Shown: positions 1 to 9,729, counted from the first letter of the stretch. The stretch: DNA of 64,000 nt from Alphaproteobacteria bacterium (GCA_025934695.1 JAICWS010000001.1:339301-403300), one strand, 5' to 3'. The notes: generated from the sequence alone by a model not told the origin. Numbers and translations are program-made.

Positions 1-871
1 GCGGATTTTTCGGCGGCTTCTTGTCCTGGTCGAGGATGACCCGCTTGAGCTGTTCGGCGCTCATCGACAAATACGGCGTGGGGTCAATGCTGAGGTCGAA
101 CAGGATCTCGGTGCGCGGGTCGCCGTCGCGGCGCGTCACTTGCGTGCCGACGATGCTCTTGAGCTTGCCGAAGGAATAAACGGTGTGGGTGAAAACCTTG
201 TTCTTTTTCAGGAAGTCGTCGACGCCATCGGTGGTCGAGAGCTCGATCATCTGTTCCCAGACTTGGGGGGCCACGGTCTTGAGCACCTTGGCGACGCCGA
301 CCGTTGCCTTGATGTCATTCAGCGCATCATGCGCGTCGTCGTGGCCGAGGCTGACGCCGTTCTGCGAAGCGACGTTGATCAGCTTCAGGCTCGGATTGCC
401 TTTCTCGCTCTTGATGTTGAGCTTAAGCGCGCCGGGGCTATAGGCCATGACCGCTTCGACCGCGATCATGATATCCATGCGGCCGTTGGGCTGGCCGGTC
501 GAGGGGTTGCGCGCCTCGGTGACGCCGGGCTCCAGCAGGTTCATGTGGAAATTCTGCGCCATGACTTCTTCATCATAACCCAGCGAATTATAGCCGCCGA
601 AGATCACCGGCCAATACTGCGAGCGCACCCACTGGTCGATCTCCTGCATCATCTCGAAATTGGAATTCTTGCTGTTCTTGAGGTCGTCGGGCGTGAAGCC
701 GGTCGTCAGCAGCGCGCCCGGGGACGGCACCACCCAGGGAGAACGGCGGCAGTCGACCTTCTTGCTCGAGAGGATATTCAGGTTGTCGTCGGTGAAGACG
801 AGCGCGATTTGCAGGATCTGGCTGAAATTTTTATCCAGCCCGGAAGTCTCGGTGTCATAAAAAATGTACAT
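1..871 (-). CDS. sbcB: Exodeoxyribonuclease I, C-terminally cut by window edge
   Basis: About 290 N-terminal residues are present; the rest lies beyond base 1. The protein opens with MYIFYDTETSGLD, the ExoI motif of the DEDDh 3'-5' exonuclease family, and continues with FSQILQIALVF. A second acidic motif, HDDAHDALNDIKAT, fits the DEDDh site around residues 180-195. ExoI degrades single-stranded DNA 3' to 5' and acts in recombination and mismatch repair. The ATG at 869-871 is the first in-frame start and puts the motif at the very N-terminus, as in the family. It is divergent from glnD. The family assignment is firm; the missing C-terminal SH3-like and helical parts cannot be checked. Confidence 0.88.
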   Translation of the reverse strand, partial: MYIFYDTETSGLDKNFSQILQIALVFTDDNLNILSSKKVDCRRSPWVVPSPGALLTTGFTPDDLKNSKNSNFEMMQEIDQWVRSQYWPVIFGGYNSLGYDEEVMAQNFHMNLLEPGVTEARNPSTGQPNGRMDIMIAVEAVMAYSPGALKLNIKSEKGNPSLKLINVASQNGVSLGHDDAHDALNDIKATVGVAKVLKTVAPQVWEQMIELSTTDGVDDFLKKNKVFTHTVYSFGKLKSIVGTQVTRRDGDPRTEILFDLSIDPTPYLSMSAEQLKRVILDQDKKPPKNP

Positions 872-995
872 CTCCGCTCCTTCACGACCCTGCGACTGGC
901 TGATTTTTGTTTTTTGTTAATTGAATATTGAATATCATCTTTATCAGCAAAGCGCACCACAAAATGCGGTTTAAGGAAATCCTTTCGCGGCCATC

Positions 996-3683
996 ATGAC
1001 CCCTGCTCCAAAATCTTCCGCCGCAAAAACTTCGTCCGAAAAACGGACTGAAATATCAAAGTTTATCAGTGGTATATTTGATTTTTTTAAAGTAAAGAAA
1101 GAACAGTTATCGAAACAGCTGTGCGAGTCCTCAGCTTCCTTCGATTTTCATAAAGAATACTCTGGATTAGTCGATGAGACGCTGGCGCAGACGGCAGAGG
1201 TGTTGGCGGAAGAGCTGAAGAAGCATCATCGCGGTGCGGGCTTTCCCTGCATCGTGGCGCTTGGCGGTTATGGGCGCGGCGAACTTGCGCCCTTTTCCGA
1301 TGTCGACATCCTGTTCCTGGCCGATGGCGAGCTTGGCCCATCCGGGCAGAAATTCATCGAGGAATTGAATGCCGCATTCTGGAATGCGGGCGTGAAGCTC
1401 GCCTACTCCGTCCGCACCCTGAAGGAATGCGAGGCCGCCATGCAGGCGGACCTGCATTTCCTGACTGGCCTCCTGGAACGCCGCTACATCTGGGGGCCCA
1501 AGGCGATCCTGAAGCATCTCGACAAAGGTTTCGCCGCCTTCCGCGAAGCTTCTCCGCCCGGTTCGTTCATCGCTGCCAAGCTGACCGAACAGGACGCCCG
1601 CCACCGCAAGCTCGGGGACAGCCGCTACCAGCTCCAGCCCAATGTGAAAGAAAGCAAGGGCGGTTTGCGGGACATCCAGACGCTGATGTGGCTGGCGACG
1701 TTCCTTTACGGCGTCACGACGCCCGACGGCCTCGTCGGCAAAGGCATCCTGACGAAACCGGAAGCGGACACGCTGACGCAAGCCCACCGTTTCTTCTGGA
1801 CCGTGCGCTGCCATTTGCACCTGCTGATGGATCGCGCCGTCGATAGGCTGTCCTTCGAAGTCCAGCCCGAAATCGCGCTGCGCATGGGTTATAAGCAACC
1901 GCAGCCGAACCTGCGCGCCGAAAGGTTCATGAAGGATTACTTCCTCATGGCAAAGGAAACCGGCCATCTGACGCGGGTTATTTGCGCGGACCTCGAAGCG
2001 CGCTCTTTAAGCGGCGGCGCCACGACGGGGACGAAAAAGATCGCGCTCGAGGATTTCATCGACAGTTTCCCCGTCACGCATAACCGCATCAACGTTCCCG
2101 ACCGCGCTTACTTTCGCAAGAACCCGTCGGAAATCATCCGCATCTTCCGCGCCAGCCAGACCTCAGGCCACGACATCCATCCTGACGCGCTGCGCAACAT
2201 GCGCGACTGCCTCAAGGCGGTCGCGCCCGCGCTGCAGGATGATCCGACGGCGCACTGGATTTTTCTGAGCATCCTGCTCGACGGCAAGCGCGCGGAATCG
2301 ACGCTGCGCCGCATGAACGAGGCGGGCGTGCTGACCGCCCTCGTCCCCGATTTCAGCAATATCTTCGCGCATATGCAGTACGACATGTACCATGTCTTCA
2401 CGGCGGACGAGCATACGCTCTATGCCGTCGGCATGATGCACAAGATCGAGAACGGGGAACTGGCCGAGACCGCGCCGCTCGCGACCGACCTGTTCCGCAA
2501 AATACAATCGCGCCGCGCGCTGTATGTGGGCATGTTCCTGCATGATATCGCGAAAGGCACCGGCGGCGCGCATTCCACCAAGGGCGCGGAAATCGCGCGC
2601 AGGCTCTGCCCGCAACTGGGGCTGTCCGGCGAAGAAACCGAAACCGCCGCCTGGCTGGTCGAGCATCACCTGCTCATGACGATGACCGCTTTCAAGCGCG
2701 ACCTCAACGACCCGAAGACCATTGAAGACTTCGTGACGCTCGTGCAATCACCGGAGCGTTTGAAACTGCTGACCATTCTGACGGCATCGGACATCATGGC
2801 GGTCGGCCCCGACCGCTGGAACAACTGGAAAGCCGGATTACTGTCGGAACTTTACTATAAATCGATGGAGCATATGGCGGGCACGCCCAAGGACCGGGAG
2901 GACAGCGACCAGTTCATCATCCTGCAGAAAAAAGTCCGCCGCCTTGTCGGCGAAGAGACAAAAGCGCTGCAATACCTCGGCGACTATGCGCCGAAATATT
3001 TCTGGCTGAGCTTCCCGAGCGAGGCGATCGCAGGGTTCGTCCGCGCGCTGCATAAGAGCGTCGGCAAGAAAGACACGACGGTCATCCGCATCTCGCCCAA
3101 CCCGGCGCAGGATTTCACAGAGGTCTTCGTCTTCACCTCAGACCGCAAAGGCTTATTCGCGACCCTGTCGGGCGCGATGTCGGCTTCGGGCGCCTCCATC
3201 GTCGATGCGCGGATTTTCACGCTCACGAACGGCATGGCGCTCGACGTGTTCCAGATCCAGGACCTCAACGGTCATGTTTACGAGAACACCGCGTATCTGC
3301 AACGGACGCTGAACAAGGCGCTGGCCGGCAGTATCGACCTCGCGGCGGAGATTTCAGAGAGACAAAAAAATCTGCCCAAGAAAGGCCAGCACTTCACGGT
3401 GCAGCCGCGTGTCATCATCGACAATGACGCGAGCGTTTCCAACACGGTCATCGAGGTCAACGGCCGCGACCGGCCCGGCTTCCTCTTCGACGTCACTTCC
3501 GCGCTGACCCACGCGGGCCTGCAGATCTCGGCCGCCAAGATCACCACCTTCGGCAGCCGTGCGGTCGACGTCTTCTACGTCAAGGACGCCTTCGGCCTCA
3601 AAATCGTGCACCAGAAGAAGCTGCAAGGCATTGAAAACACACTCAAAGCCGCGCTTGAAAAGACTCCGGAAAAGGCGATATAG
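996..3683 (+). CDS. glnD: [Protein-PII] uridylyltransferase/uridylyl-removing enzyme GlnD
   Basis: This bifunctional nitrogen sensor uridylylates PII when glutamine is low and removes UMP when glutamine is high. At 895 residues it is full length for the family. The nucleotidyltransferase motif GGYGRGE is at residues 90-96 with SDVDILF at 101-107. An HD phosphohydrolase segment (FLHDIAKG) lies near residue 515. Two C-terminal ACT domains start near 705 and 814 (TSDRKGLF and GRDRPGFLFDV), where glutamine is sensed. AAGGAAA at about 973-979 precedes the ATG. Its target PII and the downstream glutamine synthetase are encoded about 10 kb away in the same window. Confidence 0.97.
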   Translation: MTPAPKSSAAKTSSEKRTEISKFISGIFDFFKVKKEQLSKQLCESSASFDFHKEYSGLVDETLAQTAEVLAEELKKHHRGAGFPCIVALGGYGRGELAPFSDVDILFLADGELGPSGQKFIEELNAAFWNAGVKLAYSVRTLKECEAAMQADLHFLTGLLERRYIWGPKAILKHLDKGFAAFREASPPGSFIAAKLTEQDARHRKLGDSRYQLQPNVKESKGGLRDIQTLMWLATFLYGVTTPDGLVGKGILTKPEADTLTQAHRFFWTVRCHLHLLMDRAVDRLSFEVQPEIALRMGYKQPQPNLRAERFMKDYFLMAKETGHLTRVICADLEARSLSGGATTGTKKIALEDFIDSFPVTHNRINVPDRAYFRKNPSEIIRIFRASQTSGHDIHPDALRNMRDCLKAVAPALQDDPTAHWIFLSILLDGKRAESTLRRMNEAGVLTALVPDFSNIFAHMQYDMYHVFTADEHTLYAVGMMHKIENGELAETAPLATDLFRKIQSRRALYVGMFLHDIAKGTGGAHSTKGAEIARRLCPQLGLSGEETETAAWLVEHHLLMTMTAFKRDLNDPKTIEDFVTLVQSPERLKLLTILTASDIMAVGPDRWNNWKAGLLSELYYKSMEHMAGTPKDREDSDQFIILQKKVRRLVGEETKALQYLGDYAPKYFWLSFPSEAIAGFVRALHKSVGKKDTTVIRISPNPAQDFTEVFVFTSDRKGLFATLSGAMSASGASIVDARIFTLTNGMALDVFQIQDLNGHVYENTAYLQRTLNKALAGSIDLAAEISERQKNLPKKGQHFTVQPRVIIDNDASVSNTVIEVNGRDRPGFLFDVTSALTHAGLQISAAKITTFGSRAVDVFYVKDAFGLKIVHQKKLQGIENTLKAALEKTPEKAI

Positions 3684-3688
3684 TCTCT

Positions 3689-3866
3689 CTTCTCCCTCTG
3701 GGAGAAGAAGGGGCCCATCGCTTTATATGCGCATGCGAAGCATGCGTGCGATGGGAAGATGAGGGTACTCCGTTCAGCCAGTGCTATTGTTGCACAAAGT
3801 ACCCTCACCCTCCCACGCCTGCGGCGTGGGCCCCTCCCTCTCCCAAAGGAGAGGTGTATTAGAGGA
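3689..3866. repeat. Composite of nested inverted repeats between glnD and DAHP synthase
   Basis: The gap after glnD is a mosaic of short palindromes: CTTCTCCC/GGGAGAAG (3689-3707), CCCATCGC/GCGATGGG (3714-3755) around an inner GCATGCGAAGCATGC palindrome, GAGGGTACT/AGTACCCTC (about 3762-3807), CCCACGCC/GGCGTGGG (about 3813-3831) and CCTCTCCC/GGAGAGG just before the next gene. It looks like a dispersed intergenic palindromic element and would fold strongly in RNA. No run of T follows any stem, so it is not a typical terminator. Confidence 0.6.
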
Positions 3867-3873
3867 GACCGCC

Positions 3874-5301
3874 TTGCCCGCTAAAGCCGCCAAAAAAACC
3901 AAGCCCGCACCCTGGACTCCCGACAGTTGGAAGTCGAAACCGGCGAAACAAATGCCCGAGTACGACGACCCGAAGGAATTGCAGGCGGTCGAAGACACGT
4001 TGCGCAATTACCCGCCCCTCGTCTTCGCGGGCGAGGCGCGGCGGCTGAAGAAATCGCTGGCGAAAGTGGCGGAAGGCCAGGCCATCCTTTTGCAGGGCGG
4101 CGATTGCGCCGAAAGCTTCGCGGAATTCCATCCGCGCAATATCCGCGACACCTTCCGCGTGATCCTGCAGATGGCGGTGGTCATGACCTTCGCCGCCGGC
4201 ATGCCGGTCGTCAAAGTCGGCCGTATCGCGGGCCAGTTCGCCAAGCCGCGCAGCGACGCTGCGGAAACGCGCAATGGCGTGACGCTGCCGAGCTATAAAG
4301 GCGACATCATCAACGGCCCCGACTTCACGAAAGAGTCGCGCCGCCCGAACCCGCAGCGCATCGTCCAGGCCTATAACCAGTCGGCGGCGACGCTGAACCT
4401 CGTCCGCGCTTTCGCGCATGGCGGCTACGCCGACCTGCACCGCGTCAACAAATGGACGCTCGACTTCGTCAAGGGCCATCCGCTCTCCGGGCGTTATCAG
4501 GACCTGGCCGACCGTCTCGACCAGGCGCTCGCCTTCATGGCGGCGGCGGGCATTACCGGCGAGACATCGCACCAGATCCGCGAAGTCGATTTCTTCACCT
4601 CGCATGAAGCCTTGCTGCTGCCCTACGAGCAGGCCCTCACCCGCACCGATTCTACGACGGGCGAGCCTTACGACGTTTCCGCGCATATGCTATGGATCGG
4701 CGACCGCACGCGCCAGCCCGACGGGGCACATGTCGAATTCCTGCGCGGCGTGAAAAACCCCATCGCGTTCAAGTGTGGCCCGAGCCTGCCCATCGACGAC
4801 ATGATGCGGCTTATCGACATCCTGAACCCGGAGAATGAGCCGGGACGCCTCACGCTGATCGGCCGCATGGGCCACGACAAGGTCGAGAAATTCCTGCCGC
4901 CGCTGATCCGCGCCGTGAAAAAGCAAGGCCGCATCGTCACCTGGTGCTGCGATCCCATGCACGGCAACACGCGCACCTCGACCGCCGGATACAAGACCCG
5001 CGAGTTCGAAAACATCCTCTCGGAAGTGCGCCGGTTCTTCGAGATCCATTATGCCGAGGGCAGTTATCCCGGCGGCGTGCACCTGGAGCTGACGGGCCAG
5101 GACGTGACGGAATGCGTCGGCGGCGCTTATAAGATCACCGACGACAAGCTGTCCGAGCGTTATCATACGCACTGCGATCCGCGTCTCAATGCCTCTCAGG
5201 CCCTGGAACTCGCGTTCCTCATTGCCGATGAGCTGCGCGCCCATTACGTGCGCCGGCGCGACCAGGCCGATGACGTCGACCTGCCTGAAAAAGGCGGATA
5301 G
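3874..5301 (+). CDS. 3-deoxy-7-phosphoheptulonate synthase, class II
   Basis: First enzyme of the shikimate pathway, condensing phosphoenolpyruvate and erythrose 4-phosphate. The plant-type (class II) family is shown by [25 protein letters not shown] and [13 protein letters not shown] place the start at TTG 3874, giving 475 residues, the usual size; AGAGGAG at 3861-3867 fits as ribosome-binding site. The open frame extends upstream to 3781, but that part translates the palindromic repeat and is not family-like. The gene is followed after 2 nt by nadE and is probably cotranscribed with it. Confidence 0.95.
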   Translation: MPAKAAKKTKPAPWTPDSWKSKPAKQMPEYDDPKELQAVEDTLRNYPPLVFAGEARRLKKSLAKVAEGQAILLQGGDCAESFAEFHPRNIRDTFRVILQMAVVMTFAAGMPVVKVGRIAGQFAKPRSDAAETRNGVTLPSYKGDIINGPDFTKESRRPNPQRIVQAYNQSAATLNLVRAFAHGGYADLHRVNKWTLDFVKGHPLSGRYQDLADRLDQALAFMAAAGITGETSHQIREVDFFTSHEALLLPYEQALTRTDSTTGEPYDVSAHMLWIGDRTRQPDGAHVEFLRGVKNPIAFKCGPSLPIDDMMRLIDILNPENEPGRLTLIGRMGHDKVEKFLPPLIRAVKKQGRIVTWCCDPMHGNTRTSTAGYKTREFENILSEVRRFFEIHYAEGSYPGGVHLELTGQDVTECVGGAYKITDDKLSERYHTHCDPRLNASQALELAFLIADELRAHYVRRRDQADDVDLPEKGG

Positions 5302-5303
5302 AC

Positions 5304-6977
5304 ATGTCCCGGCATCTCACCATTACGGCGGCGCAGCTGAACCCGACGGTGGGAGATATCGCGGGGAACATCGCTAAAATTCTCGACGTTTATAAGAAAC
5401 ACAAGGCCACCTCCGACATCATCGTTTACAGCGAGCAGATCGTAGCGGGCTATCCCACCGACGATCTCGTCCTGAAGCCTTTCTTCATCGACCGCGTCAT
5501 GAAAGGCGTTGAGAAACTGGCGCAGCAGATCGACGGGACCGGCGCGGGCATTCTTGTCTCCGCCCCCTGGCGCGACCAGGGAAAAATTTTCAATGCCGCG
5601 CTGCTCGTCCATGATGGAAAGGTCGTCGCAAAAAGATATAAGCACCACCTGCCCAATTACGGCGTCTTCGACGAGGTGCGCGTCTTCGCTGCCGGCGACC
5701 TGCCGCATCCTGTCGAGTTCAAGGGCGCGAAGCTGGGCATTCTCACCTGCGAGGACATGTGGTTTCCCAAGGTGACAGCGCAGTTGCGCAAGGAAGAGGC
5801 GGAAATCCTCCTCGTCCCCAATGGCAGCCCCTATGAGGTGGACAAAGCTCATGTCCGCCTCGAACACGCCAAAAAGCGCGTGGCGGAAACCGGCCTGCCG
5901 CTGTTCTACGTCAACCAGGTCGGCGGGCAGGACGAGCTGGTTTTCGACGGCGCCTCCTTCATCATGGACCAGAAAGGCAAGCTGCTGACGCAACTGCCGG
6001 GCCATGCCGAATACGTCACGACAAGCATCTGGGAACAGGGCGTCGACCGTATCTGGAACTGCAAATCCTGCGAAGCGCCGCATGACCTGTATACGGGCAA
6101 TGAGTCTATTTACCAGACACTGATGCTGGGCCTGCGCGATTATGTCGACAAGAACGGCTTCCCGGGTGTGCTGCTCGGCATGTCGGGCGGCATCGACAGC
6201 GCACTGTCGGCGGCGATTGCCGTGGACGCGTTGGGCGCCAACTGCGTGCGCTGTTTCATGATGCCGTCGCCCTATACGTCGAAAGAAAGCATCGATGACG
6301 CGGCCGAATGCGCGAGGCTGCTGGGCATCTCCCATGGCTCCATTTCCATCGAGCCGTCGATGAAAGCTTTCGATATGATGCTCAAGGAAGCCTCCAACCA
6401 GAATACCGGCATCACCGCCGAGAACATCCAAGCCCGCACGCGCGGCATGCTGCTGATGGCGATGTCGAACGCGACGGGCTACATGGTCCTATCCACCGGC
6501 AACAAGTCGGAGATATCCGTTGGCTATGCGACGCTCTACGGCGACATGTGCGGCGGCTTCAACGTCCTGAAGGACGTCTACAAGACGACGATCTTCGAGC
6601 TCAGCAAATGGCGCAACCAGTCGCACCCGCATAACGCCAAAGGCCCGTCGGGCCGCGTCATCCCCGAGCGCATCATCACCAAGCCGCCCTCCGCCGAGCT
6701 GCGTCTCGGCCAGAAGGACGAGGACAGCCTGCCGCCCTACCCCGTGCTCGACGATATCCTGCAGTGCCTGGTCGAAAAGGAAATGAACTTCGATCAAATC
6801 GTGGAAAAAGGCCATGCGCCGGAGACGGTCAACAAGGTCTGGAAGCTGCTGGACCGCGCGGAATACAAGCGCCGGCAGGCCTGCCCCGGCGTCAAGATCA
6901 GCCGCAAGGCCTTCGGCCGCGACCGGCGCTATCCCATCACGAATAAATTCACCGACATCATTACGGGAGCGGCCTGA
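5304..6977 (+). CDS. nadE: Glutamine-dependent NAD+ synthase
   Basis: Converts deamido-NAD to NAD using ammonia released from glutamine. The 557-residue protein has an N-terminal carbon-nitrogen hydrolase (glutaminase) domain with the Glu-Lys-Cys pattern visible as YSEQIVAG, RYKHHLPNYG and ILTCEDMW (Cys near residue 149). The synthetase domain has the ATP-pyrophosphatase loop SGGIDS at about 294-299 and STGNKSEISVGY further on. It starts 2 nt after DAHP synthase and stops 2 nt before the next gene, so translation is probably coupled. A second, ammonia-type-like paralogue lies at 17.4-18.3 kb. Confidence 0.97.
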   Translation: MSRHLTITAAQLNPTVGDIAGNIAKILDVYKKHKATSDIIVYSEQIVAGYPTDDLVLKPFFIDRVMKGVEKLAQQIDGTGAGILVSAPWRDQGKIFNAALLVHDGKVVAKRYKHHLPNYGVFDEVRVFAAGDLPHPVEFKGAKLGILTCEDMWFPKVTAQLRKEEAEILLVPNGSPYEVDKAHVRLEHAKKRVAETGLPLFYVNQVGGQDELVFDGASFIMDQKGKLLTQLPGHAEYVTTSIWEQGVDRIWNCKSCEAPHDLYTGNESIYQTLMLGLRDYVDKNGFPGVLLGMSGGIDSALSAAIAVDALGANCVRCFMMPSPYTSKESIDDAAECARLLGISHGSISIEPSMKAFDMMLKEASNQNTGITAENIQARTRGMLLMAMSNATGYMVLSTGNKSEISVGYATLYGDMCGGFNVLKDVYKTTIFELSKWRNQSHPHNAKGPSGRVIPERIITKPPSAELRLGQKDEDSLPPYPVLDDILQCLVEKEMNFDQIVEKGHAPETVNKVWKLLDRAEYKRRQACPGVKISRKAFGRDRRYPITNKFTDIITGAA

Positions 6978-6979
6978 GA

Positions 6980-7414
6980 ATGTTCGACGATCCGCCGAAA
7001 CAAGACGACGATATGCGGAACTGGTTTCTCTACTTCCGCATGACCAAGCACCTGCCCGGCATGCCGATGAAGTTCGAGGCCGAAATGAAACGGGCGAAGA
7101 CCGCACCGCGCGCGAAAATGGTGCTGACGGCCTATGCGGCGGCGGCGCTCGACGTCGTGTTCTTCTGCGGTTTCAGACCGAACGGGGAATTATCGAAAGA
7201 GCTGCAGGAAACTTTTGGCCTCAAGCCCGCGCAGATGATGATGCTCTCCGTCCACGACATCGCCGCGCCGCTGAAGGTCGGCGCCGACAAGGTGACCGAA
7301 CGTCTGACCGAAGGCGGCTTCACTGTGAGCCCCTCCGGCATCATTACCGGTTTCGAGGCTCCTGCCGAAATCCGCCGTCCCCATGCCGGCAGAACATTCA
7401 AATTTAATTCCTAA
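6980..7414 (+). CDS. Conserved-looking hypothetical protein
   Basis: A 144-residue protein that I do not recognise. It is soluble-looking, with an N-terminal charged helix, an Ala-rich central segment (AYAAAALDVVFFCGFRPNG) and a C-terminal part reading like a small alpha/beta or wing-like fold. No signal peptide or membrane span is visible. The ATG lies 2 nt after the nadE stop, so it is probably the last gene of the DAHP synthase-nadE operon. Its stop overlaps the stop of the convergent msrA by 3 bp within CTAA. The position suggests, but does not show, a link to NAD or aromatic metabolism. Confidence 0.7.
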   Translation: MFDDPPKQDDDMRNWFLYFRMTKHLPGMPMKFEAEMKRAKTAPRAKMVLTAYAAAALDVVFFCGFRPNGELSKELQETFGLKPAQMMMLSVHDIAAPLKVGADKVTERLTEGGFTVSPSGIITGFEAPAEIRRPHAGRTFKFNS

Positions 7415-8016
7415 AATCCCGCCATCGTATTGGCCTTGTCGCCCCAGATATCGCGCAAGGAATTGTCGCGTCCGCAACCGCGGCGATACATGCCGTAAGC
7501 AACGGGATTCTTCTTGTGATACTGCTGGTGATAATCCTCGGCCGGATAGAAGGGCATCGCGGAAATGACATCGGTCGCCACGGGCTTGCCGAGCTCTTTC
7601 GCGACTTTTTCTTTCGAACTTTCGACCAGCTTCTTTTCCTCGTCGGAACCATAGAAAACGGCAGAACGGTATTCGCTGCCCTTGTCGCAGAACTGTCCGC
7701 GGTCGTCGGTCGGGTCGATCGAGTGCCAGTAAACATCCAGCAGGCCAGCATAGCTGATGACGGACGGATCGTAGGTCACCTGTACCGCCTCGCGGTGGCC
7801 GGTATTGCCCATCGACACCTGCTCGTAGGACGGATCCTTTACCGTCCCGCCGGAGAAGCCGGCCTTGGTCGCCACAACGCCCTTGACGTCGTCGAAAGCA
7901 GATTCCATCGACCAGAAGCAGCCACCCGCGAACACGGCGGTTTTGTAATTATCTGCGGAATGCGCGGGTCCAACCCACAGGCACAGCGCCAGCAGGGCGA
8001 TCGCCAGTTTTTTCAT
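7411..8016 (-). CDS. msrA: Exported peptide-methionine (S)-S-oxide reductase MsrA
   Basis: Reduces the S-epimer of methionine sulfoxide in proteins. The mature domain begins NYKTAVFAGGCFW with catalytic Cys33. The sequence continues through GFSGGTV and GHREAVQV to the Cys-containing C-terminus RRGCGRDNSL, which supplies a possible resolving cysteine. The first 21 residues (MKKLAIALLALCLWVGPAHSA) form a Sec signal peptide, so it probably acts in the periplasm. The start at 8014-8016 was chosen over upstream in-frame codons because those lie inside msrB. It is 5 nt downstream of msrB, so the two form one operon. Confidence 0.94.
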   Translation of the reverse strand: MKKLAIALLALCLWVGPAHSADNYKTAVFAGGCFWSMESAFDDVKGVVATKAGFSGGTVKDPSYEQVSMGNTGHREAVQVTYDPSVISYAGLLDVYWHSIDPTDDRGQFCDKGSEYRSAVFYGSDEEKKLVESSKEKVAKELGKPVATDVISAMPFYPAEDYHQQYHKKNPVAYGMYRRGCGRDNSLRDIWGDKANTMAGF

Positions 8017-8021
8017 GGCCG

Positions 8022-8519
8022 TTACTCCTTCTTGTCGTCGGACGGCTTGAACGCCAGCGACACGCCGTTGTTGCAATAGCGCAGCCCGGTGGGTTGCGGG
8101 CCGTCGTTGAAGACGTGGCCCTGGTGGCCGCCGCATTGGGCGCAGTGGTATTCCGTACGCGGCACGAACAGTTTCGTATCCGTCTTCGTCTTGACATGTC
8201 CGGGAATGGCCTGGAAAAAGCTTGGCCAGCCCGTCCCGCTGTCGAATTTCGTGTCGGAATCGAACAGCGTCAGGCCGCAACCCGCGCAAACGAAGCTTCC
8301 CTTGCGGTGTTCGTCGAGCAGCGGGCTCGTAAATGCCCGCTCGGTGCCTTCGCAGCGCAGCACATCATAGGCTTGCGGCGAAAGCTTGTCTTTCCATTCT
8401 GCATCGCTCATCGTGATCTCCTTTATATCGTCGGCATGCGCCAGGGCGGGATGAAGGCCGATAAGCCCAACGCCCAGGGCGGTCAGAAACGCGCGCTCCA
8501 TGAATTGTCTTCGGTTCAT
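8022..8519 (-). CDS. msrB: Exported peptide-methionine (R)-S-oxide reductase MsrB, Tat-type leader
   Basis: Reduces the R-epimer of methionine sulfoxide and complements MsrA. The 165-residue protein has zinc-binding pairs at Cys78/Cys81 and Cys126/Cys129, the GTGWPSF motif and catalytic Cys149 in RYCNN. The N-terminus MNRRQFMERAFLTALGVGLI carries a twin-arginine motif and hydrophobic stretch ending HPALAHA, so export through the Tat system is likely; zinc loaded before export would explain this. TatABC genes are in the same window at 28.7-30.1 kb. It is the first gene of an msrB-msrA operon. Confidence 0.95.
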   Translation of the reverse strand: MNRRQFMERAFLTALGVGLIGLHPALAHADDIKEITMSDAEWKDKLSPQAYDVLRCEGTERAFTSPLLDEHRKGSFVCAGCGLTLFDSDTKFDSGTGWPSFFQAIPGHVKTKTDTKLFVPRTEYHCAQCGGHQGHVFNDGPQPTGLRYCNNGVSLAFKPSDDKKE

Positions 8520-8600
8520 TGAACGGTACCCCTTTCACCTTCCTTATTCGCAGGATAAGCGGATTTGGTTTCAACAGGGTGGAATTAACTGATTTTGCGA

Positions 8601-8630
8601 TAAAAAAAGCCCTCCGGGGAGGGCTTTTTC
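8601..8630 (-). terminator. Rho-independent terminator after the Gln-rich secreted protein gene
   Basis: A perfect stem of AAAAAGCCCTCC with GGAGGGCTTTTT around a 2-nt (effectively 4-nt) loop lies between the end of the gene at 8652 and the msrB start. Read on the minus strand it has a GC-rich stem followed by seven T. The flanking A and T tracts could also let it work on the plus strand. Confidence 0.85.
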
Positions 8631-8651
8631 TTATTCTTTGCGGAAAAGACT

Positions 8652-9632
8652 TTATGAGCCCGGCGCCTTGGGCCGTCCCGCCGGCATGGTCACCGGGGGC
8701 GTCACGAAGCTCTTGTACTGCGGCATCGAGCCGAAGCGCTGGTCGAGACTGAACTGGAACTGGGCGCGTTGCATATCGCGCTGCGCGTCCCGCTGCTCAT
8801 GGCCTGACTCGATCGCGACCCGCTGCATATTGTACTGGGCGTCGACGATCTGGTCCTGCGCGCTGATCCGGGCCATTCCGGCAATGCCCTGGCGAAAAAC
8901 GTTCGGCGCCTGCGCGTTCACGTTAGCGGAAGTCGCCGCGTGGTTGGCGCCCAGGATTTCAAGCTGCGCCGACGTGTTGGCGTCGTCAATCTGCTTTTGC
9001 CCGACCTGCTGCTGGTCGAGGTTTTGCAACTGCTGGAGATAGGCCGGATCCGTCGACCAAGGGGGCGGTCCCTGGTAATTTCCGACGCCGCCCGCCCTGT
9101 ACTGAGGCAGGTTGCGGAACTGGTTATCGAGGTTCAGCACGAACTGGGTGCGCTGCATGTTCTCGTTGACCATCTGCTGGTTCAGCTGGGCATCGAGCTG
9201 GACCGCCGCCGCATGATGCTGGGCGTTGGCGGTTGTCTGGGCGGCGCCATACTGCGCCATCCCTTGGGGCGAGCGCATGTAATTGATGCGGTTTTGCTCG
9301 ATATTGGCTTCCTGGATCGCAAAGTTACCATCCTGGATCTGATGGTTGCCGCGGTTGTTCGCCTGGTATGCTCTTTCGCGCGCGGCCAGGCCCCTGTCAT
9401 AGGCGGTCATGATGCGGACGTAATTGGGATCGTTTTCCCATGCTTTGATGGGCACTGTGGGGCCGCGGGTTCCGGGCTGGCCTTGGACCGTCTGGGTGGG
9501 TACGCCATTATCAGGTGCCGGCGGCGGTCCTGCCTGGCCCCCGGTTTGCGCATAGGCGGCTGGCGCTACGAGACTCGTGGCCAAAACCGCAGTGAGAGTC
9601 GCCTTCTTGAACTGGTTTGCAAGATAACCCAT
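8652..9632 (-). CDS. Secreted Gln/Asn-rich protein with an internal duplication
   Basis: Unrecognised 326-residue protein. A Sec signal peptide ends near VAPAAYAQ. The mature protein is unusually rich in Gln, Asn and Ala, with long helical stretches of heptad-like spacing. A motif is repeated: MQRTQFVLNLDNQFRNLPQY in the middle and MQRAQFQFSLDQRFGSMPQY near the C-terminus, each preceded by an Ala/Gln-rich helix, so the protein looks like two diverged copies of one unit. It has its own near-consensus promoter and terminator and is monocistronic. A periplasmic or surface structural role is possible but only inferred. Confidence 0.75.
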   Translation of the reverse strand: MGYLANQFKKATLTAVLATSLVAPAAYAQTGGQAGPPPAPDNGVPTQTVQGQPGTRGPTVPIKAWENDPNYVRIMTAYDRGLAARERAYQANNRGNHQIQDGNFAIQEANIEQNRINYMRSPQGMAQYGAAQTTANAQHHAAAVQLDAQLNQQMVNENMQRTQFVLNLDNQFRNLPQYRAGGVGNYQGPPPWSTDPAYLQQLQNLDQQQVGQKQIDDANTSAQLEILGANHAATSANVNAQAPNVFRQGIAGMARISAQDQIVDAQYNMQRVAIESGHEQRDAQRDMQRAQFQFSLDQRFGSMPQYKSFVTPPVTMPAGRPKAPGS

Positions 9633-9729
9633 GACACACCCTAGATCGTTATAGCCAAGCTATTCCTTGCTCCGCCGCCGCTGAAGTAGCGAATGTCCCC
9701 TGATACCGCGGAGCAATATCATTAGTTAC

